Source: Fragilaria radians
Taxonomy: Eukaryota > Bacillariophyta > Fragilariophyceae > Fragilariales > Fragilariaceae
Direction of reading: 5' to 3'
Assembly: GCA_900642245.1 (NCBI GenBank)
Contig: CAAAJI010000128.1
Coordinates: 105,147-116,170, forward strand
DNA: 11,024 nt
Position numbers and translations under genes: made by a program
Shown: piece by piece, positions 1-9,200 of the stretch
Layout: each line of letters opens with the position of its first letter
Numbering within the stretch: position 1 is the stretch's first letter
Notes under the pieces: generated by a model
The model's database searches: none
Seen by the model: the letters and a program-made list of their open reading frames with translations, nothing else
What the model was told of the DNA's origin: nothing

Positions 1-7
1 CTGTGGA

Positions 8-3000
8 TTAAAAGTCATCATTACGGACAAGGGATCTTTCCCAATCCTGTAATCGTGCCCTCAGAGCTGATATTTCAGCTTCTTTTTGTTCCGAGACTTG
101 AATCAGACGTTCCTTCAACCTTCGGATAACCTGATCTCGTTGTTCTGCAGATGACTTGGCTTGATGCGCAAGAGTGACAATTAATTGGGATGCCTCTTCA
201 TTCCTTTCACGTACGACTTGAAGTTCCGCTGCAGCCGCCCCTTCCGAAGATTGAATTGCAAGTTTCTGCTGACGAAGAGCCTCAACTTCTTGTTCAAGGG
301 CTCTAATCGTATTCTCAGAGTGAATTCGGATTCTTCGCTGTTCTTCTTCGCGTTGAGTTACTACAGTCAGTTGACCCCTCAATGCTTGTGCTTCCTCCTC
401 TAGATTCGTTCGCTCCTTAACTTCTATCTCTGCATTGACCTTTTCTAATTCTTGTAATACTTCTTGATAACGTACTTCCAAGTCATTTTTCTGTTGAATT
501 GTGGCTTCCAATTCGGATCGTATTTCAGTTTGAGCGAGATCTTGCTCTTCCTTAGATTTGGAAACAATCACGAGTCTTTGTTTTAGCTCGTTTGTATTAT
601 GCTCCGAAATTCGTAATTTTGCCAAAAGAGTAGCAACGTGGCCATCAAGCTCCCTCTTGTTTCGTTCTAGCTTTTCCAATCGATTCTCTAGGTCCTGATT
701 TGCCTCTTGAATTACTTTCAGTTCCTCACTTTTCGCGTTTCCAGATTCAATATAGGCATTGCGTTCACCTTGAAGGCGTTTTAAGTGCATTTGTAACTCG
801 GCAATAGTCTTTAAATGTGCATGGTTCTCTTCTCGAGCCTTTTTCAGCGGCTCTTCATTAGTTCTCATTTCCGTAAGTTTTAATTTGTGCTCTAGGACTT
901 CAATGGAACGCTGACTTTGTTCCAGGTTTGTCGATAACGAAGCTGCCTTTGTTTCAACATTAACCTTAGCTTGTTGCAACTTTTCCATATGACGTCGCAG
1001 CGCTACCATTTCTTGGACTAGTTGATCACGCTCCTTCGTGGTGACCCGAATGGATTCAAGAAGTTGCGAATTCGACGATTGCAATGAGCGACATTCTTCT
1101 TTTGCTTTTCGAAGCAACTCCTCATTCGATTTCATTTGAGAGAGCTCTAATTCATGTTCCAGGTCATCTACCTTCAACTCCATTTCTTTCAACTGTTTCT
1201 GCAAAAGCGCTGCTTTTGCTAAGGCATCTGACTTTTCCTTCAATGCCTTTGTAATATCTTCCTTGAATGTTCCTAATCCCTCACTATCAATCGTTTGTTC
1301 CTGTCGCAATCTCCTCAAAGATTCATTCAACCGGTTTTTTTCTGACTCGAGTGTAGTATTCTTCTCTTTCTCACTTTCTAGCATGGCATCACATTCTCTC
1401 TTCTTTTCCAAAATCACTTTGATTTGTGATCTTGCTTTGTTTCGGAAATCCAAAATTGCTACTTTCAAATTTTCATTCATTTCGGATGATTCTATACACT
1501 GATTTTTGATTCGATCAATCTCAGATTGGAGTCTCAAAATTTCGTCATCCCGACTTTGAAGCGCAATCCTGAGATCACGAGATTCTTCTGTAGTTTTACT
1601 TTGAAGCTTCATAGACTCATCCAAATCATTTCGCAATATGGATAATTCATCAATAGTAGACGATAGTTTTAAATTCAAACGTTTTTGCTCTTCTTCATAC
1701 TCCTTTCTTGCTTGATTGGTCTCTTCCTCTGCTTCTCCAAGTCTTCGACGGCTTGAATTAATTTCAATTTTGGCAAGGTGCAATTCAAGCTTTAATTGTT
1801 GAATTAGATTATCTTTCTCTTCTAGCTTTACTGCAGAATCAGCTCGCACACCAGCGATTTCGTCGTGCACTTTGCTTCTCGCAACTCTTAGACGATCAAT
1901 TTCGGAGGTTGCAGCATTGAGACGTTTCTCTAGGTCGGCACGGATTGCAGACTCCAATTTTAGAGTTTCCATTTCAGAAAGATCGGTGTTACGAAGTTTG
2001 TGTAGCCGATCGCGTTCTGATTCTATTTGTCGAAGTTTTTCACGAAGAGACGCCTTTTCATCTTCAAATGCACTCCGGTTCCTCTTTTGGTCTTTGCCTG
2101 CATCCTCTAGCCGTTGCTTTGTTGATTTCAATTCGATTGTTAGGGATTGTAACTTTATTGTCAGCGTTTCAATTTCTAATCTTTTTTTTTCATCCTGTTG
2201 GGAGAGAGACTTTTGATGTTCTAGTACATTAGCAGATAATGCCTCATTGGATTGCAATAAGTTCTGAATTTCAGTGTCTTTTGTTGATAATTGATTTCTT
2301 AAATCTGAAAGTTTTTGAGATTCCAACTTCAGGATGCTCACTTGATGCTTGTCTTCATTTCGTTCCCTCATCAGTCGATCATTTTCGCTTAATAGAGTTT
2401 GGATTTTGAGCCTTAGCTCCTTGATAATTGCTTCCAATTCCGAATTTCGATCCATGCCTACATTTTGATTTTGAGTTGCATCTAATAGTTCTACTAACTT
2501 TTCTTTTTCCTCGACAACAGCTGAGTAATCCCGAAGGTGCCTCTCTGATTCCAACTCTTTACGTCTCAGGTCCGCCTTTAATCGAGTCATTTCTTTATGA
2601 AGATTTTCGATAGAACTTACAGCTTGCTCTGCAACTTTTTCATACGATGTGCTATCTCTGGTTGCCATTTCTAATTCTTGTTCAAGCTCCATTGCTCGGA
2701 CACGATCCCGTTCTGCTCCTACGATCACACTTTCAATTTTCTTATTGTATTCGTCTTCAATGGTTTGAATTTGGTCCTCAGCAACATTCAATTCTTGAAT
2801 CGTAGTTTGATGCAATTTTTCTTGCGAACTATAATGCTCTTGCAACTGACACAATGCTTGGGCCTTCTTCTGCCAAGTACTTATTCCTGCCTTTTTTAAT
2901 TCGTCTATAGCGTCTTTAAGCTCCCTTATGCAGTGCCCTATTCTGAGACCACGGGAAAACCTTTCATCTCGTTTCTCCGCAATAGAAGATCGCTTCTGAC

Positions 3001-5734
3001 TGACCTCCGATAACTCTGAATGATTTAATGCAAATGCATCTGTAGAATCCAGTGCATGCTTTTCCACTCGTTTGTTTTTATGATCGGATTCACACCCAAC
3101 GTCTACTGCGATAGATGTAGGAACACCCGGAGTTGTTACTGAGGGACTTCCTGCTTCATCTGTTTCACAGCTAAACAAAGAAATAGTGGAATCAATGCGA
3201 TGTGTAGTTGGACGCCTAGATTGCTTTGATAATGCCATTTCCTGTGTTTTCACTTTCACACTATCGTGAGAACGAAAGTTGTCATTTTCCATAATTTGTG
3301 AATTTTGTTCTTTTACACTTTTTTTCTGTTCCTGGAAAGTATTGCTGTCGAAGTTTGTAGTCTGTTGAGAGTCATGTGGGAGAGGCATTGATTGCTCCTT
3401 TTTCGGGAGCAAATTATGCCTGTTCTTAAGGTCATTCTTTGCTTGATTACCAGAAACCGAAATATCTGGTGCCTTCGTTTCTATAATTTCCTCGGTCAAT
3501 TCGAATTGGTTAAATATATCCTTTTTAGAAGACGAAGAAATATCTTGATTTGTAGTCCTCTGCGGTGAGAACTGCATCGACGATAGGAGCCGATCAGAAA
3601 GGGATTGAATAGGGTCATCTTGTTGATTGTCATTAATCGATGAGAATAGAGAGCTGCTGAACATTGATTCATGGAAAGTCAGTGACGAGTTGTGTATCAA
3701 CGCATCATTAAAATCGTAAGGGGTATCAGAAGGAGCATTTAATTTCATTTCATAGTCTGACATTTGTCCTGACGAATATGATTCCAAATCTCGATTGGAT
3801 GAACGCGAAACTACTTCCTTTTGTGATACATCCTGTTTTTGTAGAGATGTATTGAGGTGTTTTTGTGGACTTTCAACGAGGTTTGAATTTTGGAATTCTC
3901 GTGGATTCAGTTGAATTCCTTGGTCATTCTTGCTATTTGAGTGTTCCATAAGGAAGGCTTCCAATGTAAGGGTACTTGTGTCAAGATGGTCATCGATGGT
4001 CTGGTCAACATATTGTGGTGATTCCATCATGTATATATCCAACTCACGAGTTATAAAGTCATTTTCTTCTTCCTGAAGGAAAGATAATTCTAAGCCATTA
4101 TCGATTCCATGATTAGAATCAAAAGAAAGTTGGTGAGGATCATAATCTAGGTAGTTGGTAGGTGCATATGGAGAAGCCTTGTCATCTTCTTTCAGTGCAG
4201 GAGAATCGCTTTCGTTTCCCTCCGTTTTTAACTTCTTTTCGAGTTCCGCCAGGCGCTGTCTTGGATCGGAAATGTATGATTGAAGAAATGCAGGATGGTG
4301 AGCTAAGTTGGTAGAAACTTTGATATCCTGAATAGATTTTGTAGGCAGTACAACGCCCAAGGGTGATGTAAAGGGAGACGATGGAGCTGAAAAACGAAAC
4401 AACTGATGCATATAATTCAAGGTATGAGCGGTACGATGATAAGAATCTGTATCGGAGCATATGGTTCCTACAACAAGTATATTCGCTGTTTTTGGCTCAA
4501 GAACTCTTTGCAATAATTTTGTAAGTGTGCCATCCCTGAATGATATTGATTCAGACTTGGAGGATAAGCAATGACGAAGCACATTCCCCAGAGAGGATAA
4601 TGACTGTCGTAAGGCTATAGTGTCTCGGTTCACAGCGGTTTTTGAATCAAGCTTCGATGCAGCAGCACCATTGGAAGGAAAGTGGACATACTGTAAATAG
4701 CGACATTTGGAATGTTGATTCCTTTCTATGTCACTTGCATTCTCCCACAGGGTTATTGTGGCAATAATAACGCCCACAGAATCGTATCTTTGTATTCCCC
4801 GATTTACAATCGAATCTATTGTGGTTGAATTTACCCTTTCTTGCGTCAAATTTTGAACGACAGCACCGTACTGATCGGGGCTGAATACTCGAAGTTTGGG
4901 AGCTGTTGTATCTTTGGTCAATAAAAGGTCCACCAGAGTTTTTTCATTTTTAATCTGAAGCATAGAATAGGTACAAACATTACTGTTTGATTGTTCGTCT
5001 TGAGAAAGAGCATGTAAGAACAGTAACTGGAAAAATTCGGTGAGTTGTGATATATCTGCCATTCCGAGACTCAGGACCAACGAATGATGATTGGATGGAC
5101 GAATATGCGTGACGATACATTGTTGCAAGAAGGGTGAGTGAGGAGGATTAAACCACTCAACTGCAGAAAAAGTTTGATAGGATCGTAACCAGTCCTCTGT
5201 TTCCAAGTGTGCGGCAACTTGGGATAACAATCGAGCCGTTTCCAGTGTAATGTGTGTCCTAATTTGTTGACCGATAGCATTTGGCGTTACTAAAATGATT
5301 CCACGATTCGATATGGTACCTTCTTCGTCGTATATATCTGATATAGATGTATTTTGGTTGTGATTAGGGACTATGACAGGTTGTGGCGATGCCAAAATCT
5401 GATCGATAGTAGCATCTTCATCTTCCCAAAGCGAGGGTTGTGATTCGTGCGGTAGAAGCATAGGAAAGACACAAGATTGTTGTTTATCAGGATTTGACAA
5501 TGGAAGGACACGTATTAAGGATATTACATGACTTTGGTTGACCCGACGCTGAGAATTTTGACGAGAAGGACGCTCCGACCGTGATGGAGTTTGTAGAACA
5601 TTGTCGATACGATTTCCGTCCATATTGTTACTAGCTTCCGATTCGATATTTAAGATTGAATCCTCATGATTGAGATTCGAAAGATCATTTTCATCCAATT
5701 GATCATTCCAAGAGATGGATATTTCTTTTTGCAT
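8..5734 (-). CDS. Kinesin-like coiled-coil protein with a degenerate, probably inactive motor domain
   Basis: A single uninterrupted frame of 1908 residues with an ATG start. A TGA lies in frame shortly upstream with no other ATG between, so this start is well supported; the frame ends at TAA. Residues about 69-448 match the kinesin motor order: a first strand (ISLIRVLPLS, 71-80), a YSMLQIKNEKTLVDLLL block (256-272, the usual 'YLEIYNEKVRDLL'), LRV...GAVVQNLT (281-297), SLSSLGNVLRHCL (378-390), and SFRDGTLTKLLQ (398-409) followed by TANILVVGTI. The P-loop GxxxxGKT/S is absent (IRPSNHHSLV, 211-220, sits there), switch I NxxSSRSH is absent, and switch II DLAGSE reads HFPSNG (351-356). ATP hydrolysis is therefore unlikely. 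Residues about 450-915 are Ser/Gln/Asn/Asp-rich and look disordered. Residues about 915-1895 are nearly continuous heptad coiled coil. No membrane segment or signal peptide is visible. Known pseudokinesins (Smy1, VAB-8, Costal-2, KIF26) act as adaptors or scaffolds, and by analogy this may tether cargo or organelles to microtubules. The kinesin assignment is fairly firm; subfamily and role are inference. Confidence 0.85.
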   Translation of the reverse strand: MQKEISISWNDQLDENDLSNLNHEDSILNIESEASNNMDGNRIDNVLQTPSRSERPSRQNSQRRVNQSHVISLIRVLPLSNPDKQQSCVFPMLLPHESQPSLWEDEDATIDQILASPQPVIVPNHNQNTSISDIYDEEGTISNRGIILVTPNAIGQQIRTHITLETARLLSQVAAHLETEDWLRSYQTFSAVEWFNPPHSPFLQQCIVTHIRPSNHHSLVLSLGMADISQLTEFFQLLFLHALSQDEQSNSNVCTYSMLQIKNEKTLVDLLLTKDTTAPKLRVFSPDQYGAVVQNLTQERVNSTTIDSIVNRGIQRYDSVGVIIATITLWENASDIERNQHSKCRYLQYVHFPSNGAAASKLDSKTAVNRDTIALRQSLSSLGNVLRHCLSSKSESISFRDGTLTKLLQRVLEPKTANILVVGTICSDTDSYHRTAHTLNYMHQLFRFSAPSSPFTSPLGVVLPTKSIQDIKVSTNLAHHPAFLQSYISDPRQRLAELEKKLKTEGNESDSPALKEDDKASPYAPTNYLDYDPHQLSFDSNHGIDNGLELSFLQEEENDFITRELDIYMMESPQYVDQTIDDHLDTSTLTLEAFLMEHSNSKNDQGIQLNPREFQNSNLVESPQKHLNTSLQKQDVSQKEVVSRSSNRDLESYSSGQMSDYEMKLNAPSDTPYDFNDALIHNSSLTFHESMFSSSLFSSINDNQQDDPIQSLSDRLLSSMQFSPQRTTNQDISSSSKKDIFNQFELTEEIIETKAPDISVSGNQAKNDLKNRHNLLPKKEQSMPLPHDSQQTTNFDSNTFQEQKKSVKEQNSQIMENDNFRSHDSVKVKTQEMALSKQSRRPTTHRIDSTISLFSCETDEAGSPSVTTPGVPTSIAVDVGCESDHKNKRVEKHALDSTDAFALNHSELSEVSQKRSSIAEKRDERFSRGLRIGHCIRELKDAIDELKKAGISTWQKKAQALCQLQEHYSSQEKLHQTTIQELNVAEDQIQTIEDEYNKKIESVIVGAERDRVRAMELEQELEMATRDSTSYEKVAEQAVSSIENLHKEMTRLKADLRRKELESERHLRDYSAVVEEKEKLVELLDATQNQNVGMDRNSELEAIIKELRLKIQTLLSENDRLMRERNEDKHQVSILKLESQKLSDLRNQLSTKDTEIQNLLQSNEALSANVLEHQKSLSQQDEKKRLEIETLTIKLQSLTIELKSTKQRLEDAGKDQKRNRSAFEDEKASLREKLRQIESERDRLHKLRNTDLSEMETLKLESAIRADLEKRLNAATSEIDRLRVARSKVHDEIAGVRADSAVKLEEKDNLIQQLKLELHLAKIEINSSRRRLGEAEEETNQARKEYEEEQKRLNLKLSSTIDELSILRNDLDESMKLQSKTTEESRDLRIALQSRDDEILRLQSEIDRIKNQCIESSEMNENLKVAILDFRNKARSQIKVILEKKRECDAMLESEKEKNTTLESEKNRLNESLRRLRQEQTIDSEGLGTFKEDITKALKEKSDALAKAALLQKQLKEMELKVDDLEHELELSQMKSNEELLRKAKEECRSLQSSNSQLLESIRVTTKERDQLVQEMVALRRHMEKLQQAKVNVETKAASLSTNLEQSQRSIEVLEHKLKLTEMRTNEEPLKKAREENHAHLKTIAELQMHLKRLQGERNAYIESGNAKSEELKVIQEANQDLENRLEKLERNKRELDGHVATLLAKLRISEHNTNELKQRLVIVSKSKEEQDLAQTEIRSELEATIQQKNDLEVRYQEVLQELEKVNAEIEVKERTNLEEEAQALRGQLTVVTQREEEQRRIRIHSENTIRALEQEVEALRQQKLAIQSSEGAAAAELQVVRERNEEASQLIVTLAHQAKSSAEQRDQVIRRLKERLIQVSEQKEAEISALRARLQDWERSLVRNDDF
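362..1162 (-). repeat. Three tandem 89-residue coiled-coil units inside the kinesin-like gene
   Basis: Within the coiled coil, three consecutive blocks of exactly 89 codons can be aligned without gaps: residues 1525-1613 (1162-896), 1614-1702 (895-629) and 1703-1791 (628-362). Each begins with a similar segment: LEHELELSQMKSNEELLRKA, LEHKLKLTEMRTNEEPLKKA and LLAKLRISEHNTNELKQRLV. The first two also share an ER(D/N) motif at unit positions 44-46. The first pair is clearly related; the third is more diverged. This suggests ancestral intragenic duplication of a rod segment. 89 is not a multiple of 7, so the heptad phase probably shifts at unit boundaries. Confidence 0.6.
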
Positions 5735-5747
5735 GTCACAAAGTTCC

Positions 5748-5753
5748 CACGTG
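5748..5753. promoter_or_regulatory. G-box / E-box palindrome CACGTG
   Basis: A perfect CACGTG palindrome lies 14 bases upstream of the minus-strand ATG. Read on that strand its context is GTCACGTGGG. CACGTG is the core site for bHLH and bZIP factors in many eukaryotes, and the flanking GT and GG fit strong forms of such sites. It is very close to the start codon, so it would lie in the 5' leader or at the transcription start. A chance 6-mer cannot be excluded. Confidence 0.4.
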
Positions 5754-6015
5754 ACTTCGTTGATGACAATTCAATGACAGAAAGACTCAAAATCTATCTC
5801 TTCTCTTTCCTCCTCCAAAATTCTCTCGTTGATATCGTGAACAGAATCTGTATGCTTTGATAAGAAAAGTCAGTTAGAGCACAGGACGTTTGTTTTCATG
5901 GAAGACACCGCCAAGTTGTCCAAAACGAAACTTGTTACTGTCCAACAACACTTTTGGATATTGTACTATGGGTTAGTAGTTACTGGATAACTTCCTAGTA
6001 TACTATTCAGTCAAC

Positions 6016-6061
6016 GGATAGCAGTCCTGCAGTTGTATTCGTTAGCGTCCATACGCTATCC
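6016..6061. repeat. Nested inverted repeats upstream of the co-repressor gene
   Basis: Two overlapping dyads are visible. TAGCGT (6043-6048) and ACGCTA (6053-6058) form perfect 6-bp arms around a 4-base gap. GGATAGC (6016-6022) pairs with GCTATCC (6055-6061) as 7-bp arms over a 32-base gap. The right arms overlap, so the two hairpins would exclude each other in RNA; as DNA they could be dimeric protein sites. They lie 40-90 bases before the ATG at 6102. The function is unknown, and short dyads like these can arise by chance. Confidence 0.35.
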
Positions 6062-6101
6062 AACAGTCATAACGCTCCAATCGCAGACTCGACGGAGTAA
6101 G

Positions 6102-6226
6102 ATGCACCCGAATTCATCGAATGAACTTTCTATATCTCTTTCTCAAGAAGAAGAAGGAGAAATTGGAGAAGAAGGTGAAATAGTTGTCGTATCATCGACG
6201 ACGACAGCGACAACGAATGATATCAG
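6102..6226 (+). other. Candidate first exon (6102-6174) and 52-nt intron (6175-6226) of the co-repressor gene
   Basis: The first good ATG (context AAGATG, A at -3) is at 6102, in a different frame from the main gene. It opens an acidic, Ser-rich peptide starting MHPNSSNELSISLSQEEE. Left unspliced, this frame runs to a stop at 6273-6275, past the ATG at 6217, and would act as an overlapping upstream ORF. Removing 6175-6226 (GTGAAATAG...ATATCAG, GT-AG ends, 52 nt) fuses it in frame to the main protein at GEIGEE-E-RDGDYRSGD. The length leaves the right remainder for this frame change, and the joined peptide stays smoothly hydrophilic. The intron has no strong pyrimidine tract. The alternatives are a true uORF or transcription starting downstream of 6102. 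Confidence 0.4.
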
Positions 6227-9200
6227 AAAGAGATGGAGATTATCGGTCGGGAGATATCTCAATCGGTACGCATAGTAATAGTATAATGGGGGGTTCTGGA
6301 CATGAAGATGAAGTACAAGGAGACTTATCGGCATCCAATAACCCACCAGACACCATGCCACAAAATCGACGCGATGGAGAAATCTGGGGAACTTCCGCTT
6401 CCGTACCGATGCCGTTTGATGTTGCTTCAATTGGAGATCGTGGTTACTATACTGCAAGCATGGATGGGCAGTCACGCCTGAATTTACCAGGCCGAGAAAC
6501 TTCTGAATACGTACGAGGAGATTTTGGTCCAAGTGGGACGAATACATGGTCCAATACTAACGAACGCTCATACTCCTCAACTGTACAAGATCCCCAAGAC
6601 CATCCTTCTTTACTTTCACAAATTGATCGTCAGCAATCCTACTATTCATTCACTTCTCGGGACCTTGAAAGTACACGTGGTGAATTCGGATGGAGTGGAA
6701 ATAGTGGCATGGTTAATACCATGGAGCGATCGCTGTCAGGGATGTCCCAAGAAATAGATTCCACATACTCTCGTGGTGATCGTGAAAGGCGCCCAAATGA
6801 ATATGGTTCACATCGTGCTTCAGACACTTCTGGCCCAGGACTTGATTCATTTCAACCAAAAGGCTTTCAGGATTCATTCTTTCCACGCGACCGTACAAGA
6901 CCTGGAGATTTTGGTCGTGCGCTCTCACACGGAACCGAGATTGGCAATATCCGTCGAGGAAGCTTCCACCAAAGTTCACAACATCAGCCGGTACCTACTA
7001 GATTAACATCTTCGTACAGTAGTTTAGCAGATATACCTCGCGATTTTACGATGGGGAGTAGATCGTCTTTTCGATCTTCACCTACACCCCGACTCAAATC
7101 AATGTCGATCTCATCGCAGTCAGATCGTTCCGTCTCGTTGACTGAAAACACATTTGACCATACAAAAACTGTATTCGATGAAACCCCGAATCAATTGAAA
7201 AATGTGGATTCTACTGAGTCAAAGCCTTCGGACCAAAAATCTTCAGATGCTGTGTTGAAGTTTGAAAAGAAAGCTGGACCTCACTCAAATGCCTTGGGCG
7301 ATGTTCCATCTTCTAAGGATGTGCGCGAGCAACCATCAACCAATTCATCACTTCATGATCATCCAGCCCATACTACCTCAGGTGTAATCGCTCAAACGAG
7401 ATGGGACCCTAGATTTCCCCGTCCATCGGAGTCATCGCAGCCAGCAGTGTCTGCTCCGACTGAGTCTCAGAGTAAGAAACCCGCTCCACTTACGGTATCA
7501 ACGTTAGGGCTGGAAAATATTGATAAAGCAGAATCGTCCATTAAGCAAGTAAGTGAATTAATGAATGATCCATCTCTCATGTCAGAAGTACGTGGAGAAA
7601 CAAAGTTACCGGAAAAGCTGATTATCATTCGAGCTATCAAAAAGATGGAAAAAAGCATTACACAAGCCCAAGACCAGGCGGAAATTGCAAGGGAAGAGTT
7701 GGTTCAAATCGAAAAGGGAGAAGCGTTGGAATTAGGGCGAAGAAAGGAAGCTGAACTTTTAGAGCACCAAAGACGAGTTGCAGAGAGGGAAGAAGAGCGC
7801 AAACAACTAGAGGAGCAAAAGCGGATGGAAATTAAGTTGGAAATCGACAAAAAAATAGAAAAACGGAGAGAAGAGTTACAAGTAAAGTTGGAAGAGCACA
7901 AACAAAAATGTCAGAAAGAACGAGAAGCAATGCAACTGCGGTTTGATGAACGCGTCAAAAAAGCGAAAGCCGACGTCAGAAAACGTCGAAAAGCTCAAAT
8001 GGTCAATGATAAGGTAAATGGAATGGATTCCTTAGACGCTGAAATCGAAAAGGTTGAACGTCAAGTCCAAAGAGCGTTGAAAGTAGCAGCTGCCGCAGAT
8101 ACTGAACAAACAAGGCTCCAGGCAGAATTGAAGAATACAGAACCACCATTGGAACAGACAAAGGCAGACGTTGAAGTAAATCCAATTGCTAACATTCTTG
8201 CAGAGAATCGAAGAAAGGCACAGGAAGCACATAAACTCCCACTAGCTTTATTTGAGGGAGAAAACGATGAACTAAACCAAATTGTAGACCCTAAAGACTG
8301 TCGAACTATACATGAGTGGTCTTTGCTCGCTCGTAACGTCACCGGACGTGTTGATGCTCTTTATACAGAACCTTGGAATAATCCGTATTTCTTGCAACAC
8401 CAAGAAACGCATGCGCAAATTGGACCCATCGTGAAAGAATCTGTTCGCTCGAAGAAGCAAAAGCTATTGAAGCGCTGGACTGAGCTTGCTGTAGAATATG
8501 TTGGTCGTACAGAATTATATGAAAAAGAGGCTAGTCGCAGTGGAATTAACCGCGGATCTTTAACAGAAAACACTATTCTACATGGTCGGTCTTCGATGTT
8601 GAATATGAGTAATCAGGCGGCAGTTTCTTCCCTACCCTCTCCGAATACATCGATTGTGGGTGGGAGATCATCAAATAATCCCTACCGTCGAGCGCGTAGG
8701 GGCGCCCCAAGTACGGGCGATATTGTACGATCTGAGTACGAGCAGGAACAGATTATTGCAGAACTTACCGCAAAGGAAATGTTTGAAAAGAGAATTTCAC
8801 AAGGTGGTATTCCGCCTACAAATCAGGTAGTACCTTTGGAAAGGGAACTCACAGTTGCATACGTCAACACTTTTGAAGCTCAAAGAATCCTTGACCCCTT
8901 AAAGGAAGCACAAGAACAATCCCTGACCAACATCTGGACTGATACTGAGAAATGCATTTTCCTCGATCGATTCCTTCATCATCCAAAAGATTTTCGGAAA
9001 ATTGCATCCTTTCTCCGCAATAAGAGCACAAGAGATTGTGTTGCGTTTTACTATAATTCCAAGCAAAGTGTGCCTTATAAGCTGGCGCTAAAGGAGTTTC
9101 TCATGCGGCGAAAGAGGCGAGGGGATTATCAAATATGGGATGCAACTATAGAAGCATCGCTAGCGTGTGGTGCTACTGTTGCCACGGGACAGAATGTCGG

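Larger units (their letters stand above)
5735..6101. promoter_or_regulatory. Shared intergenic region between divergent genes, presumed bidirectional promoter
   Basis: About 370 bases separate the minus-strand ATG (5734) from the first plausible plus-strand ATG (6102). I see no gene here: the short frames are not protein-like and no tRNA-like fold was noticed. Because both flanking genes read outward, the region must hold both 5' leaders and both promoters unless the promoters lie further inside. A CACGTG box and nested inverted repeats are the only clear sequence signals. No convincing TATA box is placed relative to either gene. The promoter role is inferred from the gene arrangement. Confidence 0.6.

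Noticed and set aside
1872..2232. Plus-strand frames of 95-114 residues opposite the coiled-coil gene
   Set aside because: They are antisense shadows of the Glu/Lys/Leu-rich coiled coil, giving Ser/Phe/Arg-rich peptides with no domain and no independent signal.
8..5734. Reading the kinesin-like gene as a myosin heavy chain or as a decaying pseudogene
   Set aside because: The tail is myosin-like only in being coiled coil; the head has kinesin landmarks. An open frame of 1908 codons without stops or frameshifts argues against decay.
6184..6216. TTG at 6184 as the start of the co-repressor protein
   Set aside because: A TTG start right after a stop codon is unlikely for a eukaryotic nuclear gene. 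The first ATG in this frame is 6217, and a spliced ATG at 6102 is possible.
6143..6547. Minus-strand frame of 134 residues overlapping the co-repressor 5' end
   Set aside because: It lies almost wholly opposite coding sequence, its product is not recognisable, and the strongly patterned plus-strand frame explains the DNA better.
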